A stretch of DNA of 64,000 bases from Marvinbryantia formatexigens DSM 14469 (lineage in GTDB: Bacteria > Bacillota > Clostridia > Lachnospirales > Lachnospiraceae). The DNA lies in the NCBI RefSeq assembly GCF_025148285.1, contig NZ_CP102268.1, forward strand, positions 310,001 to 374,000, given 5' to 3'. Positions 1-8,354 of this stretch are shown here, piece by piece (the stretch's first letter is position 1; each line of letters starts with the position of its first letter). The position numbers and the translations under genes were made by a program. The notes under the pieces were generated by a model. The model saw only the letters and a list, made by a program, of their open reading frames with translations. It was not told the origin of the DNA and did not search any database.

Positions 1-13
1 CAAGACACCATAA

Positions 14-124
14 AATGTCTATAGAACATTCCCTATGTTAATGAGAGTTGCGTTGTATATGAACCGGATTGATGAGCAGACGATCAGCCTTTCAATGGCA
101 ACGGGCTTGACATTGGAAAATTGA
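14..124 (+). pseudogene. Short 3' gene fragment, unidentified
   Basis: The frame is closed by a stop at 11-13 and then open to tga at 122-124. ATG codons at 35 and 41 would give 27 to 29 residues ending SMATGLTLEN. No good ribosome site is visible in front of either ATG. It stands just upstream of a phage-type methyltransferase remnant and a terminator, so it may be the tail end of another gene of the same old prophage. I do not recognise the family; it could also be non-coding. Confidence 0.3.
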
Positions 125-146
125 ATGTAAATGGAAAGTTGGAAGG

Positions 147-178
147 ACACTTACTGAGGTTTCTCGGTAGGTGTTTTT
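147..178 (+). terminator. Hairpin with T-rich tail
   Basis: A 12-bp stem (147-158 with 163-174, two G-T pairs) with a 4-nt loop is followed by TTTTC. It lies between the short fragment and the methyltransferase remnant. It reads as a rho-independent terminator on the plus strand. Confidence 0.6.
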
Positions 179-204
179 CTTTTGCAGAAAAAAGGAGGAT
201 ACCC

Positions 205-1278
205 ATGAGTGAAGTAACAACAGCAATGGAATGGAGGACGATTCCCGTTGGGGACCTCCACCCTGCTGCCTATAATCCGAGGAAGAAGCTGAAACCCGGA
301 GATAAGGAGTATGAGAAAATCAAGAAATCCATTCAGGAGTTCGGCTATGTGGAGCCTATCATTGTCAACTTTGATATGACAGTCATCGGCGGCCACCAGC
401 GTCTGACGGTCTTAAAAGACTTGGGATACACCGAAGTCCAGTGCGTGGTGGTTCATATTGAGGATGAGGCAAAGGTAAAAGCCCTGAACATCGCACTCAA
501 TAAGATCACTGGCGCATGGAATGAGCAGCTTCTGGCAGACCTTATTGTTGATTTGCAGAGTCAGGATTTCAATACCGATCTGACGGGTTTTGAGCCAGCG
601 GAGATCGACCAGCTTTTTTCCAAAGTCCATAACAAGGAAATTAAAGAGGATGATTTCGATGTGGATGAGGAATTGAAAAAGCCGACCATGTCAAAGACAG
701 AAGATTTGTGGCTGCTTGGCAGGCACCGTCTGGTCTGTGGTGATTCGCTGCTGCCGGAAACTTTCAGTACATTGATGGATGGAAAACGTGCCAATCTTGT
801 GGTCACGGACCCGCCCTACAATGTAAATGTGGAGGAAACCGCAGGAAAAATCAAGAATGACAATATGCCCGATGAGGATTTCTATAAGTTCCTCTTTGCG
901 GCTTTTGTAAATATGGAACAGAACATGGAAAATGACGCATCCATTTATGTTTTCCATGCAGATTCCAAAGGGCTGATCTTCCGGCAGGCATTTCACGATG
1001 CCGGATTCTATCTGTCCGGCTGCTGTATCTGGAAGAAGAACGCCCTGGTGTTAGGACGCTCCCCTTACCAATGGCAGCACGAACCATGCCTGTTCGGGTG
1101 GAAGGTCGGCGGCAAGCACCAGTGGTATTCTGACAGGAAGCAGACAACCATTTGGGAATATGACCGTCCGAACTCATCCAGAGACACCTCTAATACTTCT
1201 GATAATTTCTTAGCTGTCAAGAGGTCTGGATACCGCGCCCCACATTCCCAACGGGACACGGCCTGCCTGGTAACATAG
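205..1278 (+). pseudogene. ParB-domain DNA methyltransferase, C-terminally truncated
   Basis: Phage-type site-specific DNA methyltransferase remnant. The start at 205 follows AAAGGAGG six bases upstream. Residues about 10-110 form a ParB/Srx-like nuclease-fold domain (GGHQR motif). The methylase part begins after WLLGRHRLVCGDS and has the catalytic DPPYN motif at about residues 202-206. Homology stops near base 1175, after a TTIWEYDRP segment. The usual TMKP stretch and the SAM-binding DPFGGSG motif are missing, so the enzyme should be inactive. The last 30 or so codons, to 1278, are antisense to an XRE gene and are not methylase sequence. Proteins of this kind are common in Bacillota prophages near the terminase genes. 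Confidence 0.8.
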
Positions 1279-1355
1279 AGATGATCCGACAAGGTCTGCT
1301 GCGTCATCCCTTTTTCTTCTCTTGCCCTTTTTAGTTTCTCACCAAATTCAACCAT
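1065..1355 (-). pseudogene. XRE-family repressor, C-terminally truncated
   Basis: The ATG at 1355 is preceded by AAGGTGG. The first 61 residues are a clear Cro/CI-type helix-turn-helix (TQQTLSDHLYVTRQAVSRWE, then PDLLTAKKLSEVLEVSLDE). Homology ends at about base 1173, where the frame runs into the antisense of the methyltransferase remnant and continues as unrelated codons to 1065. The DNA-binding part is complete, so a short product might still bind DNA. The full-length family usually has further residues after SLDE. Confidence 0.75.
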
Positions 1356-1620
1356 AAATATCAACCACCTTTTTCCGATTTGATTCCTATAGGATAGGCT
1401 GATTATAAAATATTCTGCTGTCAAATGAAAGAAACACCCTCTAAAATCCATGTAAACCAAATGGTAACATGGTATTTCATGCTATCTTTTTTTTTGGCAC
1501 ACGAATATCCAGTCGCTGGAACAACGGTTTTGTATTATCCTGTTGGGCGCTTGTTATGCTCAATTAACATAATTAAACTAAACACAAATAGTCGGCTCTT
1601 TGCCACAGTACAGACTCGTA

Positions 1621-2124
1621 TTAACGATCTGTTATGCTGACTGCTTCAATCGCCACACTGCCTCCACGAACAATTTCTATACGCCCCGGAAAATTTTTCT
1701 CCAAAAGCCGGATGAAATCATTATTCTTATTTTCTGTTTGGACACATTCGAGCAATATTGTGGTAGTATCATAGTCAATCATTTTCGCATGAAAAACATC
1801 CCTCATATAAGCCAATTTTGTCATATCCTGCTCTGAACAGCTATGGATTTTAATATACATCAGTTCTTTCATGTGGATTGCCATTTCCGTAAAATCCACA
1901 ACCTTAATGACTTCAACGCTCCGGTTTAACTGTTTTTTGATCTGTTCAAAGGTCTGGTCATCACTGGTCAAACTGATTGTCATGCGGGAAATAGTTACAT
2001 CTTCCGTAGTGCCTACGGTCAGGCTGTCCAGATTATAAGATTTACCGGAAAACAGTCCGGAAATCCGGGCCAGAACACCGATCTCATTTTCTACAAAAAG
2101 ACTGATCCATCTTTTCTTAGTCAT
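1621..2124 (-). CDS. ilvN: Acetolactate synthase small (regulatory) subunit
   Basis: Regulatory subunit of acetohydroxyacid synthase, which condenses pyruvate with pyruvate or 2-ketobutyrate in valine, leucine and isoleucine synthesis. The N-terminal ACT domain is clear (ISLFVENEIGVLARISGLFS and the NLDSLTVG segment), followed by the C-terminal ALS_ss region. At 167 residues it is the normal length. The start ATG overlaps the end of ilvB by 8 bp, so the two are probably translationally coupled. The ACT domain normally binds valine for feedback inhibition. No other ilv or leu gene is seen nearby. Confidence 0.93.
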   Translation of the reverse strand: MTKKRWISLFVENEIGVLARISGLFSGKSYNLDSLTVGTTEDVTISRMTISLTSDDQTFEQIKKQLNRSVEVIKVVDFTEMAIHMKELMYIKIHSCSEQDMTKLAYMRDVFHAKMIDYDTTTILLECVQTENKNNDFIRLLEKNFPGRIEIVRGGSVAIEAVSITDR

Positions 2125-3859
2125 TGTCAGTACCTCCCATAATCATATCGCTTAATGGATTCCCCGGCGGCACAATCGGAAGCACGTTTGCCTCCGGCTC
2201 AATAATAAATTCGATCACTGTGGGAACCTTTGGTGTATTTTTTGCTTCCTCTAATGCAGCCCTGATTTCCTCCTGACGCTGAATGCGAATCGCTTTCGCG
2301 CCATAGCTCTCAGCCAGCTTCACAAAATCAGGAACATATTCCGGACAGCAGGCAGACGGGGTATTGCATGTTGTCAGGCAGCTTTTTCGATACCGCAAGC
2401 AAGTGCTGGAATACCGTTTATCAAAAAACATTTCCTGCCATTGGCGGACATTACCTAAATACCCGTTATTGAGAATACAAATAACAATCGGCAATTCATA
2501 TACAATGGCTGTTGCCATTTCCTGAATGTTCATTTGCATACCGCCATCGCCGCAGATGGTAATTACGTCTTTGTCAGGATTCCCTAATTTTGCGCCAATG
2601 GCTGCGGGAAAACCATAACCCATTGTTCCAAGACCACCGGAAGTCAGCATTTGCTTCTGACTGGTCAATTCCAAGAACTGTGTGGTCCATAGCTGGTTCT
2701 GGCCCACATCGGTAGTAATGACAGCATTGTCAAATACCCGATTGATCTCTCGGATAATATGGCGAGGTGTCATCCTCGATGGTGTGTCCTGCAAAACGGT
2801 AAGAGGATGTTCCTTTTTCCAGGAATCCACTCGTTTTTGCCAGTCCCCAAAATCGTATTCGGGAGCCTTCTCCAGCAAAGCCTGGATTGCATTTTTTGCA
2901 TCCCCGACAATCGGTATATCCACGACGATATTCCTTGAGATGGAAGCCGGATCTATGTCAACATGTATGATCGTTGCATTCCTGGCAAATTCACTCACTT
3001 TTCCGGTAATGCGGTCATTAAAGCGGACACCGATAGAAAACAGCACATCACATTCGCTAATCGCTGTGTTAGCAGCATAATTGCCATGAATGCCCAGGTT
3101 TCCAACATAGAGCGGATGAGTAGTTGGAATTGCCCCTTTCCCCATAATCGTAGTGACTGACGGTATCCCGGTCTTTTCTACAAGTGCAGTCATTTCCTGA
3201 TTCGCATGAGCAATATTTACACCACCACCCAAAAGAAATACAGGCCGTTTCGCATTTTTCAGACATTCCAGTGATTTTTTTATTTGCCCCATATGAACAT
3301 TCGTATTGGGCTTATATCCACGCACTTCCGCTTGTTTCGGATAACAGTCACTTCCTAATGCCTGCTGAATGTCTTTTGGTAGATTGACAACTACCACTCC
3401 CGGCTTACCGGAACGGGCAATAAAAAATGCCTTTTTGATGGTAGCGGCTAAATCTTCTCTTTTACGGACTGTGACTGCGTATTTGCTGATGCTTCTTGTA
3501 ATTCCAACAATATCAACTTCCTGGAAGGCATCATTGCCGATCAGATGGGTGGGGACTTGCCCGGTAAAGCAGACCAGCGGCACGCTGTCATAGTTGGCCG
3601 TAGCAATTCCAGTTACAAGGTTCGTTGCACCAGGACCGCTTGTAACCAGACAGACACCGACTTTGCCCGTTGAACGTGCATAGCCATCCGCAGCATGAAC
3701 CAATCCCTGCTCATGCCGTGGAAGAATGACGTTAATTCCCTGGACTCCGTAAAGGGCATTAAATAGGTCAATCGCCTGACCGCCGGGATAAGCGAACAAC
3801 GTATCAACCTGTTCAGCTAACAATGCCTTCACAAATAATTCTGCTCCAGTAATTTGCAT
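2117..3859 (-). CDS. ilvB: Acetolactate synthase large (catalytic) subunit
   Basis: Catalytic, thiamine diphosphate-dependent subunit of acetohydroxyacid synthase, 580 residues. The start at 3859 follows AAGGAGG. Visible motifs are the conserved Glu in RHEQGLVHAADGYARSTG that activates ThDP, and the GDGG...NNGYLG cofactor motif near the C-terminus. An unusual five-cysteine stretch (CLRYRKSC...CC, about residues 484-502) interrupts the usual KRYS to PDFVKLAESYGA region. It is followed by ilvN and preceded, 88 bp away on the same strand, by a TetR gene. No T-box or leader-peptide attenuator is visible in the 88 bp. Confidence 0.95.
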   Translation of the reverse strand: MQITGAELFVKALLAEQVDTLFAYPGGQAIDLFNALYGVQGINVILPRHEQGLVHAADGYARSTGKVGVCLVTSGPGATNLVTGIATANYDSVPLVCFTGQVPTHLIGNDAFQEVDIVGITRSISKYAVTVRKREDLAATIKKAFFIARSGKPGVVVVNLPKDIQQALGSDCYPKQAEVRGYKPNTNVHMGQIKKSLECLKNAKRPVFLLGGGVNIAHANQEMTALVEKTGIPSVTTIMGKGAIPTTHPLYVGNLGIHGNYAANTAISECDVLFSIGVRFNDRITGKVSEFARNATIIHVDIDPASISRNIVVDIPIVGDAKNAIQALLEKAPEYDFGDWQKRVDSWKKEHPLTVLQDTPSRMTPRHIIREINRVFDNAVITTDVGQNQLWTTQFLELTSQKQMLTSGGLGTMGYGFPAAIGAKLGNPDKDVITICGDGGMQMNIQEMATAIVYELPIVICILNNGYLGNVRQWQEMFFDKRYSSTCLRYRKSCLTTCNTPSACCPEYVPDFVKLAESYGAKAIRIQRQEEIRAALEEAKNTPKVPTVIEFIIEPEANVLPIVPPGNPLSDMIMGGTDND

Positions 3860-3910
3860 AAGTATTTTCCTCCTTGTGATTGCGTGTACTTGCTTGCATT
3901 GTGGACTTTT

Positions 3911-3942
3911 TATATGGCACCGTCTGATGACAGTGCCATATA
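3911..3942. promoter_or_regulatory. Perfect 10-bp inverted repeat upstream of ilvB
   Basis: TATATGGCAC (3911-3920) and GTGCCATATA (3933-3942) are separated by 12 nt. The repeat lies between the tetR stop and the ilvB start. On the minus strand no T-run follows, so an operator or an mRNA hairpin controlling ilvBN is as likely as a tetR terminator. Confidence 0.5.
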
Positions 3943-3947
3943 TTCAT

Positions 3948-4529
3948 TTATTTTTGATTCGGTATTCCCTGAATGAACGTTTGAACTGATTGCTTAATAT
4001 ACTGTTCTCTGCTAACGGAAGAAAGGCTGCCTTCAAAAGAAGCATTTAGGAATGTAAAGCCAAACGTACTTGAAAAGATTGTCATGGCAAGACATTCAAA
4101 ATCTAAATGAGGGAGCTTTCCTCGGTTCTCCATCTCTTTGAAATATTCAATCAGCGATGAGAGGAATGCCTGTGGGACTTTCATCACAAGCGGAGCTGCT
4201 TCCTCGTAAAGCTGCGGCGCTCTCAGTCCAATGGATAATTTGACAAAGTCAGGAGTGATCCGGTTCATATATTCCGTCATAAACATCTCAAGATCGGGAG
4301 CAAGCTCCCATTTCACGTCCTGAAACGCTTCTGATGTCAGATTGCCCCGCCATTTTTCCTGCTCTACTCCACTTAATACAATATCTTTTTTGGTTTTGAA
4401 TTTACGGAACAGAGTACATTCATTTACCCCTGCTAATTTGGCAATATCTTTCGTTGTAGTAGCAACATATCCCTTATCTCTTACAAGAGACATTGTTGCG
4501 TCTATTATTTTCTGGCTGGTTTCATCCAC
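3948..4529 (-). CDS. TetR/AcrR-family transcriptional regulator
   Basis: 193 residues with a typical TetR N-terminal helix-turn-helix (GYVATTTKDIAKLAGVNECT then LFRKFKTKKDI) and a helical C-terminal ligand domain of no recognised class. The start at 4529 has GGGAGGG about 11 bases upstream. A consensus promoter sits at 4569-4597. It lies just upstream of ilvB on the same strand, so it may be co-transcribed with ilvBN or control them. Such regulators usually also repress themselves. The ligand cannot be told from sequence. Confidence 0.88.
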   Translation of the reverse strand: MDETSQKIIDATMSLVRDKGYVATTTKDIAKLAGVNECTLFRKFKTKKDIVLSGVEQEKWRGNLTSEAFQDVKWELAPDLEMFMTEYMNRITPDFVKLSIGLRAPQLYEEAAPLVMKVPQAFLSSLIEYFKEMENRGKLPHLDFECLAMTIFSSTFGFTFLNASFEGSLSSVSREQYIKQSVQTFIQGIPNQK

Positions 4530-4568
4530 TCAATGTCCCTCCCATCCGCAATGCAAGTATTCACTTTT

Positions 4569-4597
4569 ATTATATTCGCGTATCTGTTGATTGTCAA
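4569..4597 (-). promoter_or_regulatory. Consensus sigma-A promoter of tetR
   Basis: Reading the minus strand: TTGACA (4597-4592), exactly 17 bp, TATAAT (4574-4569). It is 40 bp upstream of the tetR start codon. Confidence 0.75.
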
Positions 4598-4754
4598 GTT
4601 GCACTCAAAAAAACAACTCTGAACATCTTTCAGTATGGAAATACCGAGAAAGTATGAATAATGAGAGAAACAAAATTGGTAAGCAATGCAGAGAGTGGTG
4701 CACACTCTGCGATTTTGCTCCGCAAAATTGCTTGTTGGTGGACGGCCCCCAATC

Positions 4755-4785
4755 CCCCGGAACAGTTCTCTTCACTGCTCCGAGG
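4755..4785 (-). terminator. Hairpin after the winged-helix gene
   Basis: A 12-bp stem (4755-4766 with 4774-4785, two G-T pairs) and a 7-nt loop lie just downstream of the gene ending at 4793. There is no clear T-run. A close sequence relative lies at 7402-7437 after another gene of the same family. The rest of 4600-4750 shows no gene. Confidence 0.45.
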
Positions 4786-4792
4786 GATCATC

Positions 4793-5098
4793 TTATTCCA
4801 CAAACTTATATCCTCGCCCAATAACAGTCTGAATCATATCTGGATTCCTCAGTTGGCAAATCACATTATAGACCACACGCTCACAGCCAATCGTATCTTC
4901 TTGCCACACAGCCTTATAAATCTGTTCCGAAGAAAGCACCCACCCAGGATACTGCATAAGTAAATGAAGGACATCAAATTCCTTTGGATAGAGATCAATT
5001 TCCTCTCCGGCCAATGTGACCGTATAGCACTGTGGATCAATGGTAAGGTTCCCACGCTGGATGACAGGCTGCCGTTCTATATTCATCTGTACAGACAT
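4793..5098 (-). CDS. Orphan OmpR/PhoB-type winged-helix protein
   Basis: 101 residues made almost only of the C-terminal DNA-binding domain of an OmpR-type response regulator: beta strands, then KEFDVLHLLMQYPGWVLSSE, the recognition helix region, and the wing ending TVIGRGYKFVE. There is no receiver domain. The segment CQLRNPDM is about seven residues shorter than the usual LRRKL...xxNPDM, so a small in-frame deletion is likely just before the wing. Its function may be damaged. It is one of four related copies between 4.8 and 9.8 kb. Confidence 0.6.
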   Translation of the reverse strand: MSVQMNIERQPVIQRGNLTIDPQCYTVTLAGEEIDLYPKEFDVLHLLMQYPGWVLSSEQIYKAVWQEDTIGCERVVYNVICQLRNPDMIQTVIGRGYKFVE

Positions 5099-5146
5099 CT
5101 CCGCCCTCCTTAATTTAACGAACTAATTTCCATCTGCTATCCTCAT

Positions 5147-6529
5147 CTAAAAATTCCCCTGTTCTATAGAAATCATCTTTGCTTTTGCCGCAGATAATTC
5201 CTTATGGAGATGCAATGCCATAAAAATGGTAATTACTGCAGAAATTATGTCTGCAATTGGTTGTGCGTAAAGAATGCCATTAAGTTCCCAAAACAGCGGA
5301 AGAATCAATATAACAGGGACAAAACAAATCCCCTGCCTGCAGGCACCGAGAATAAAGCCGGCCGCACCTTTGCCAAGAGCCAAAAGCAAAGAAGAATATA
5401 CCGTATAAAATCCAAATAGCATAAACGAAAAGCCATTTGCCATGAGCGACCTTTGACCGACAGAAATCATTTCCGCATTACCGTCTGTAAACTGAGAAAT
5501 AATTTGCGTGGAAAATACAGCCATCAGCAATCCTACAATTACACAGAAAATCGTTGACCACAGGATTGATGTTTTAATCGCCTCCTGCAAACGGTCAAAT
5601 TTCTTTGCCCCATAACTAAATCCTGCAATCGGCTGAAATCCTTTTAAGAAGCCAAATACCACCAATGTTCCCATTGATGTAACTCTGGTAACGGCCCCCA
5701 TTCCGGCAATAACAGCATCTCCATATCCATGTGCAGCCCGATTAATCAGTGCAATAGAAAGACTGGTAAGAAGCTGGAACGTCAGCGTTGGAACACCTAT
5801 TTTCAATATTTCTGCCATCATTTGTTTTGTGGGCGCAAACTCTCTTACACTGAAAGTAAATGCACTCTTTTTCCGCAATACATAGTTCAAATAAACAAGT
5901 GTAGAAACAAGCTGCGAAATAGCTGTAGCAATAGCAGCCCCGGCAACTCCCATTTCAAGTACATAAATGAAGATCGGATCTAAACCAATATTCAATATAG
6001 CTCCCAATAACAAAGCACACATAGTGGTTTTCGCTGCGCCTTCACTTGTGACAATATTATTCATAGTCACATTGAATACATTAAAAATACATGAAACCAC
6101 ATAAATCCTAGCATATGTCAATGCATAAGGCATGATTGTATCTGTTGCTCCTAATAGAGTTAAAATTGGTTTCAGGAAGATAGTAGCAAGAATAATGATA
6201 ATTGCCCCAACTAAAACACTGCTATATAGCGCTGTACTTGCGACCTTATTCGCAGTATCTTTGTCTCCACGTCCTAACAGCCTTGAAAGATAAAATGCAG
6301 CTCCATTACCAAACATCAGACCTAATCCTACAACCACTTGCCCCAATGGAAACACAATCGAAATCGCACCCATTTGACTTTCTCCCAGTCCTCCTACAAA
6401 GTAGGCATCCACCAGATTATACAGGGCGTTTATCAACATTCCAATCATAATCGGGATGCCAAGTGCCATAAGTGCTTTCGGAATAGGTGCGTTCCCCAAA
6501 AGCTCCATTTTGTTGTTACGTTCTTTCAT
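5147..6529 (-). CDS. MATE-family multidrug/toxin efflux transporter
   Basis: 460-residue integral membrane protein with about 12 predicted hydrophobic helices in two MatE repeats (NALYNLVDAYFVG near the N-terminus). It should export drugs or metabolites using a Na+ or H+ gradient. The start at 6529 is chosen because AAAGGAG lies eight bases upstream; an ATG 24 codons earlier lacks a ribosome site. It is divergent from a PadR regulator, and the 145-bp gap carries paired TACAGTAAT elements, which suggests that PadR represses it. The substrate cannot be predicted. Confidence 0.9.
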   Translation of the reverse strand: MKERNNKMELLGNAPIPKALMALGIPIMIGMLINALYNLVDAYFVGGLGESQMGAISIVFPLGQVVVGLGLMFGNGAAFYLSRLLGRGDKDTANKVASTALYSSVLVGAIIIILATIFLKPILTLLGATDTIMPYALTYARIYVVSCIFNVFNVTMNNIVTSEGAAKTTMCALLLGAILNIGLDPIFIYVLEMGVAGAAIATAISQLVSTLVYLNYVLRKKSAFTFSVREFAPTKQMMAEILKIGVPTLTFQLLTSLSIALINRAAHGYGDAVIAGMGAVTRVTSMGTLVVFGFLKGFQPIAGFSYGAKKFDRLQEAIKTSILWSTIFCVIVGLLMAVFSTQIISQFTDGNAEMISVGQRSLMANGFSFMLFGFYTVYSSLLLALGKGAAGFILGACRQGICFVPVILILPLFWELNGILYAQPIADIISAVITIFMALHLHKELSAAKAKMISIEQGNF

Positions 6530-6560
6530 TGTAAATACTCCTTTCGTACTCACGGTGCAA

Positions 6561-6644
6561 ATTACTGTACTATAATTTATAGCACTTCATCAATTTTCCC
6601 GCTTGACACTCTCTATAAAATAAATTAGTATAAAATACAGTAAT
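6561..6644. promoter_or_regulatory. Divergent PadR/MATE promoter region with paired inverted elements
   Basis: The padR promoter is TTGACA (6603-6608), 17 bp, TAGTAT (6626-6631). The 9-bp element ATTACTGTA (6561-6569) and its exact inverse TACAGTAAT (6636-6644) sit at the outer edges of the gap. Each lies just downstream of a -10-like TATAGT/TAGTAT for its own direction, a good place for repression. Confidence 0.6.
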
Positions 6645-6674
6645 ATAAAAAACGTAATTATAAAAGGAGAACAT

Positions 6675-7205
6675 ATGGCTACCATAGATTTAATTGTGTT
6701 GGGAATGCTGAAAAAAGAATCTCTAAGCGCCTATGACATTCAGAAATTAGTGGAATATCGCAATATATCAAGGTGGGTAAAAATCAGTACCCCTTCTATT
6801 TACAAAAAAGTTATTCAGTTAGAGGAAAAAGGACTTATCAATAGCGTGACCGTGAAAGAAGGGAAAATGCCCGAAAAGGCGGTGTATTCTTTGACGGAAG
6901 CTGGCGAACGGCAATTTGAGAAACTTATGATGGAGATTGCTGGTAAGCCTATTCATATTTTTCTGGATTTTAATGCGGTAATTGTAAATTTGGACAGCCT
7001 TCCAGCAGATAAACAAAAGTCCTGTCTTGCTAATATTGAAGAAAATGTGGCAAAACTAAAATCTTATCTACAAGAGAATATCCTTGCAAAAGAAAATGTG
7101 CTTGAAATACCAGAAACCGGAATGGCAGTTTTACACCAACAGTTAATACTAGCCCAAGCAATTGAAACATGGATTACATCAGTAAAAGCGAGGTTGGAAA
7201 ATTAA
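6675..7205 (+). CDS. PadR-family transcriptional regulator
   Basis: 176 residues. The N-terminal winged helix is typical of PadR (IDLIVLGMLKKESLSAYDIQ, then PSIYKKVIQLEEKGLI), followed by the helical Vir_act_alpha_C-type dimerisation region. An AAAGGAG site precedes the ATG. The gene is divergent from the MATE exporter and shares its intergenic region, the usual layout of PadR repressors of efflux pumps that are released by the pump substrate. It is followed by a clear terminator. Confidence 0.88.
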   Translation: MATIDLIVLGMLKKESLSAYDIQKLVEYRNISRWVKISTPSIYKKVIQLEEKGLINSVTVKEGKMPEKAVYSLTEAGERQFEKLMMEIAGKPIHIFLDFNAVIVNLDSLPADKQKSCLANIEENVAKLKSYLQENILAKENVLEIPETGMAVLHQQLILAQAIETWITSVKARLEN

Positions 7206-7213
7206 TAAAAATA

Positions 7214-7254
7214 TCCCAGGGTAGCAGCTTGCATTGCCCCCTGGGATGTTCTTT
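7214..7254 (+). terminator. Terminator of the padR gene
   Basis: An 8-bp stem TCCCAGGG (7214-7221) with CCCTGGGA (7239-7246) and a T-rich tail TGTTCTTTT. Confidence 0.6.
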
Positions 7255-7396
7255 TACACCACAAACCGATACCCGCTCCCAACCACCATTTCTATGTACC
7301 CATTTCCGATTTTCCTTCTAAGCGAACACATTATGCTCGCCACTGCTGCCCCGCAATGTTCTAAGGTTTTGTTTCCAAGCAGTTCAGTATATACGA
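7254..7396 (-). pseudogene. Winged-helix remnant, 3' end only
   Basis: About 37 codons read EHCGAAVASIMCSLRRKI then GNGYIEMVVGSGYRFVV and stop at 7254-7256. This is the end of the same OmpR-type winged-helix domain found complete at 7445-7834. Just upstream the matching codons (the expected IYxAVWKQN) are out of frame and contain a stop. The similarity ends at the terminator of the neighbouring copy near 7400. It is a decayed partial duplicate. Confidence 0.65.
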
Positions 7397-7401
7397 TAAA
7401 A

Positions 7402-7437
7402 TCCCCCGGAACAGTTTTTCTTCGTACTGTTTCGGGA
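7402..7437 (-). terminator. Terminator after the winged-helix gene
   Basis: An 11-bp stem (7405-7415 with 7426-7436, one G-T pair) on the minus strand is followed by ATTTTAT. It starts eight bases after the stop of the gene ending at 7445. Confidence 0.6.
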
Positions 7438-7444
7438 GATCTCT

Positions 7445-7834
7445 TTATCCCACAAACTTATACCCGCTCCCCACTACAGTCTCTATATACCCATCTCCAA
7501 TCTTCCGCCTGATCTGGCTTATTACATTCGTCACCGCCGCCCCGCAATGCTCTGGAGGTGCTTTCCATACTTCTTCGTAGATCATAGATTGTGAGAGAAC
7601 CCAGGATGGATGACTGGCTAAGTAGAGTAACGTGAAGAACTCGTGGTTGGTGAGAGGAACGGGAATGCCATTGTGGTAGACGGTCTGTTCGTTGATGCGG
7701 ATCTCCAGATTGGGGAAGATGAGGATAGGTGGGTTGTAACTACTTGAGATATGTTCCATTGTCGGCTCACCTTCCACTGCTGCAAGAACTTTATTCATAA
7801 TATTTTCTTCGGAATCCGAAAAGGTCAATAGCAT
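7445..7834 (-). CDS. Orphan OmpR/PhoB-type winged-helix protein (complete copy)
   Basis: 129 residues: a short N-terminal stretch (MLLTFSDSEEN...) that may be a relic of a receiver domain, then a full winged helix (LEIRINEQTVYHNGIPVPLT, EFFTLLYLASHPSWVLSQ, IYEEVWK, GAAVTNVISQIRRKI, wing VVGSGYKFVG). With no phosphorylation domain it is probably a constitutive DNA-binding protein or a relic. An AGGTGA motif lies 19 bases before the ATG, so the start is uncertain. It directly follows the Nudix gene on the same strand and may be part of that operon. Confidence 0.65.
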   Translation of the reverse strand: MLLTFSDSEENIMNKVLAAVEGEPTMEHISSSYNPPILIFPNLEIRINEQTVYHNGIPVPLTNHEFFTLLYLASHPSWVLSQSMIYEEVWKAPPEHCGAAVTNVISQIRRKIGDGYIETVVGSGYKFVG

Positions 7835-7853
7835 AATTTTCCCAACAGAACCA

Positions 7854-8351
7854 TCACCTCAATTCATCCAAAAACTTTTCCAATAGAGCATATGATACAC
7901 TTCCCTTTGGATGTACCATATCAATTGCTTCTTCTACAGGAATCCAACATGCCGAGTCCACTTCCGCAGATAATACGAACTCATTATCAAGCGTATTGGC
8001 AATAAAGCCAATCATTAACATGTCCTTCTTTCCAAACCAATATGTACCAATTATTTCTAATGCTGATAATGAAAGTCCAAGTTCTTCTTTTACTTCTCGT
8101 CGTGCTGTTTCTTCTGCACATTCACCCGGTTTCATATAGCCAGAAACCAAATTATAATATTGATTAGAAATATAATTTTGCTTTAACAATGCAGCTTCTC
8201 CATTTTGATTGACAATCAAAACAATAATACAAGTCGCAAACATATCAAAAAACGGTCTATTACATTTTTCGCAATACGGGATTTTTCCTTCGTCCCCAAC
8301 ACTTTTTTTAATTAACCTTGTTCCGCAATCAGGGCAAAACTTAAATTCCAT
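7854..8351 (-). CDS. Nudix hydrolase with N-terminal zinc ribbon
   Basis: 165 residues. A zinc ribbon (Cys6, Cys9, Cys27, Cys30) precedes a Nudix domain whose signature is complete at residues 71-93 (G-x5-E-x7-REVKEELGL). This layout recalls NudC-type NADH pyrophosphatases, but the NudC SQPWPFPxS motif is absent, so the substrate (a nucleoside diphosphate derivative) is open. It lies three bases downstream of the YCII gene and probably shares its TetR-controlled promoter. Confidence 0.85.
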   Translation of the reverse strand: MEFKFCPDCGTRLIKKSVGDEGKIPYCEKCNRPFFDMFATCIIVLIVNQNGEAALLKQNYISNQYYNLVSGYMKPGECAEETARREVKEELGLSLSALEIIGTYWFGKKDMLMIGFIANTLDNEFVLSAEVDSACWIPVEEAIDMVHPKGSVSYALLEKFLDELR

Positions 8352-8354
8352 CTG

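Noticed and set aside
3860-3947. T-box or amino-acid riboswitch before ilvBN
   Set aside because: The 88-bp gap is too short, and no T-box sequence, leader peptide or antiterminator pair is visible.
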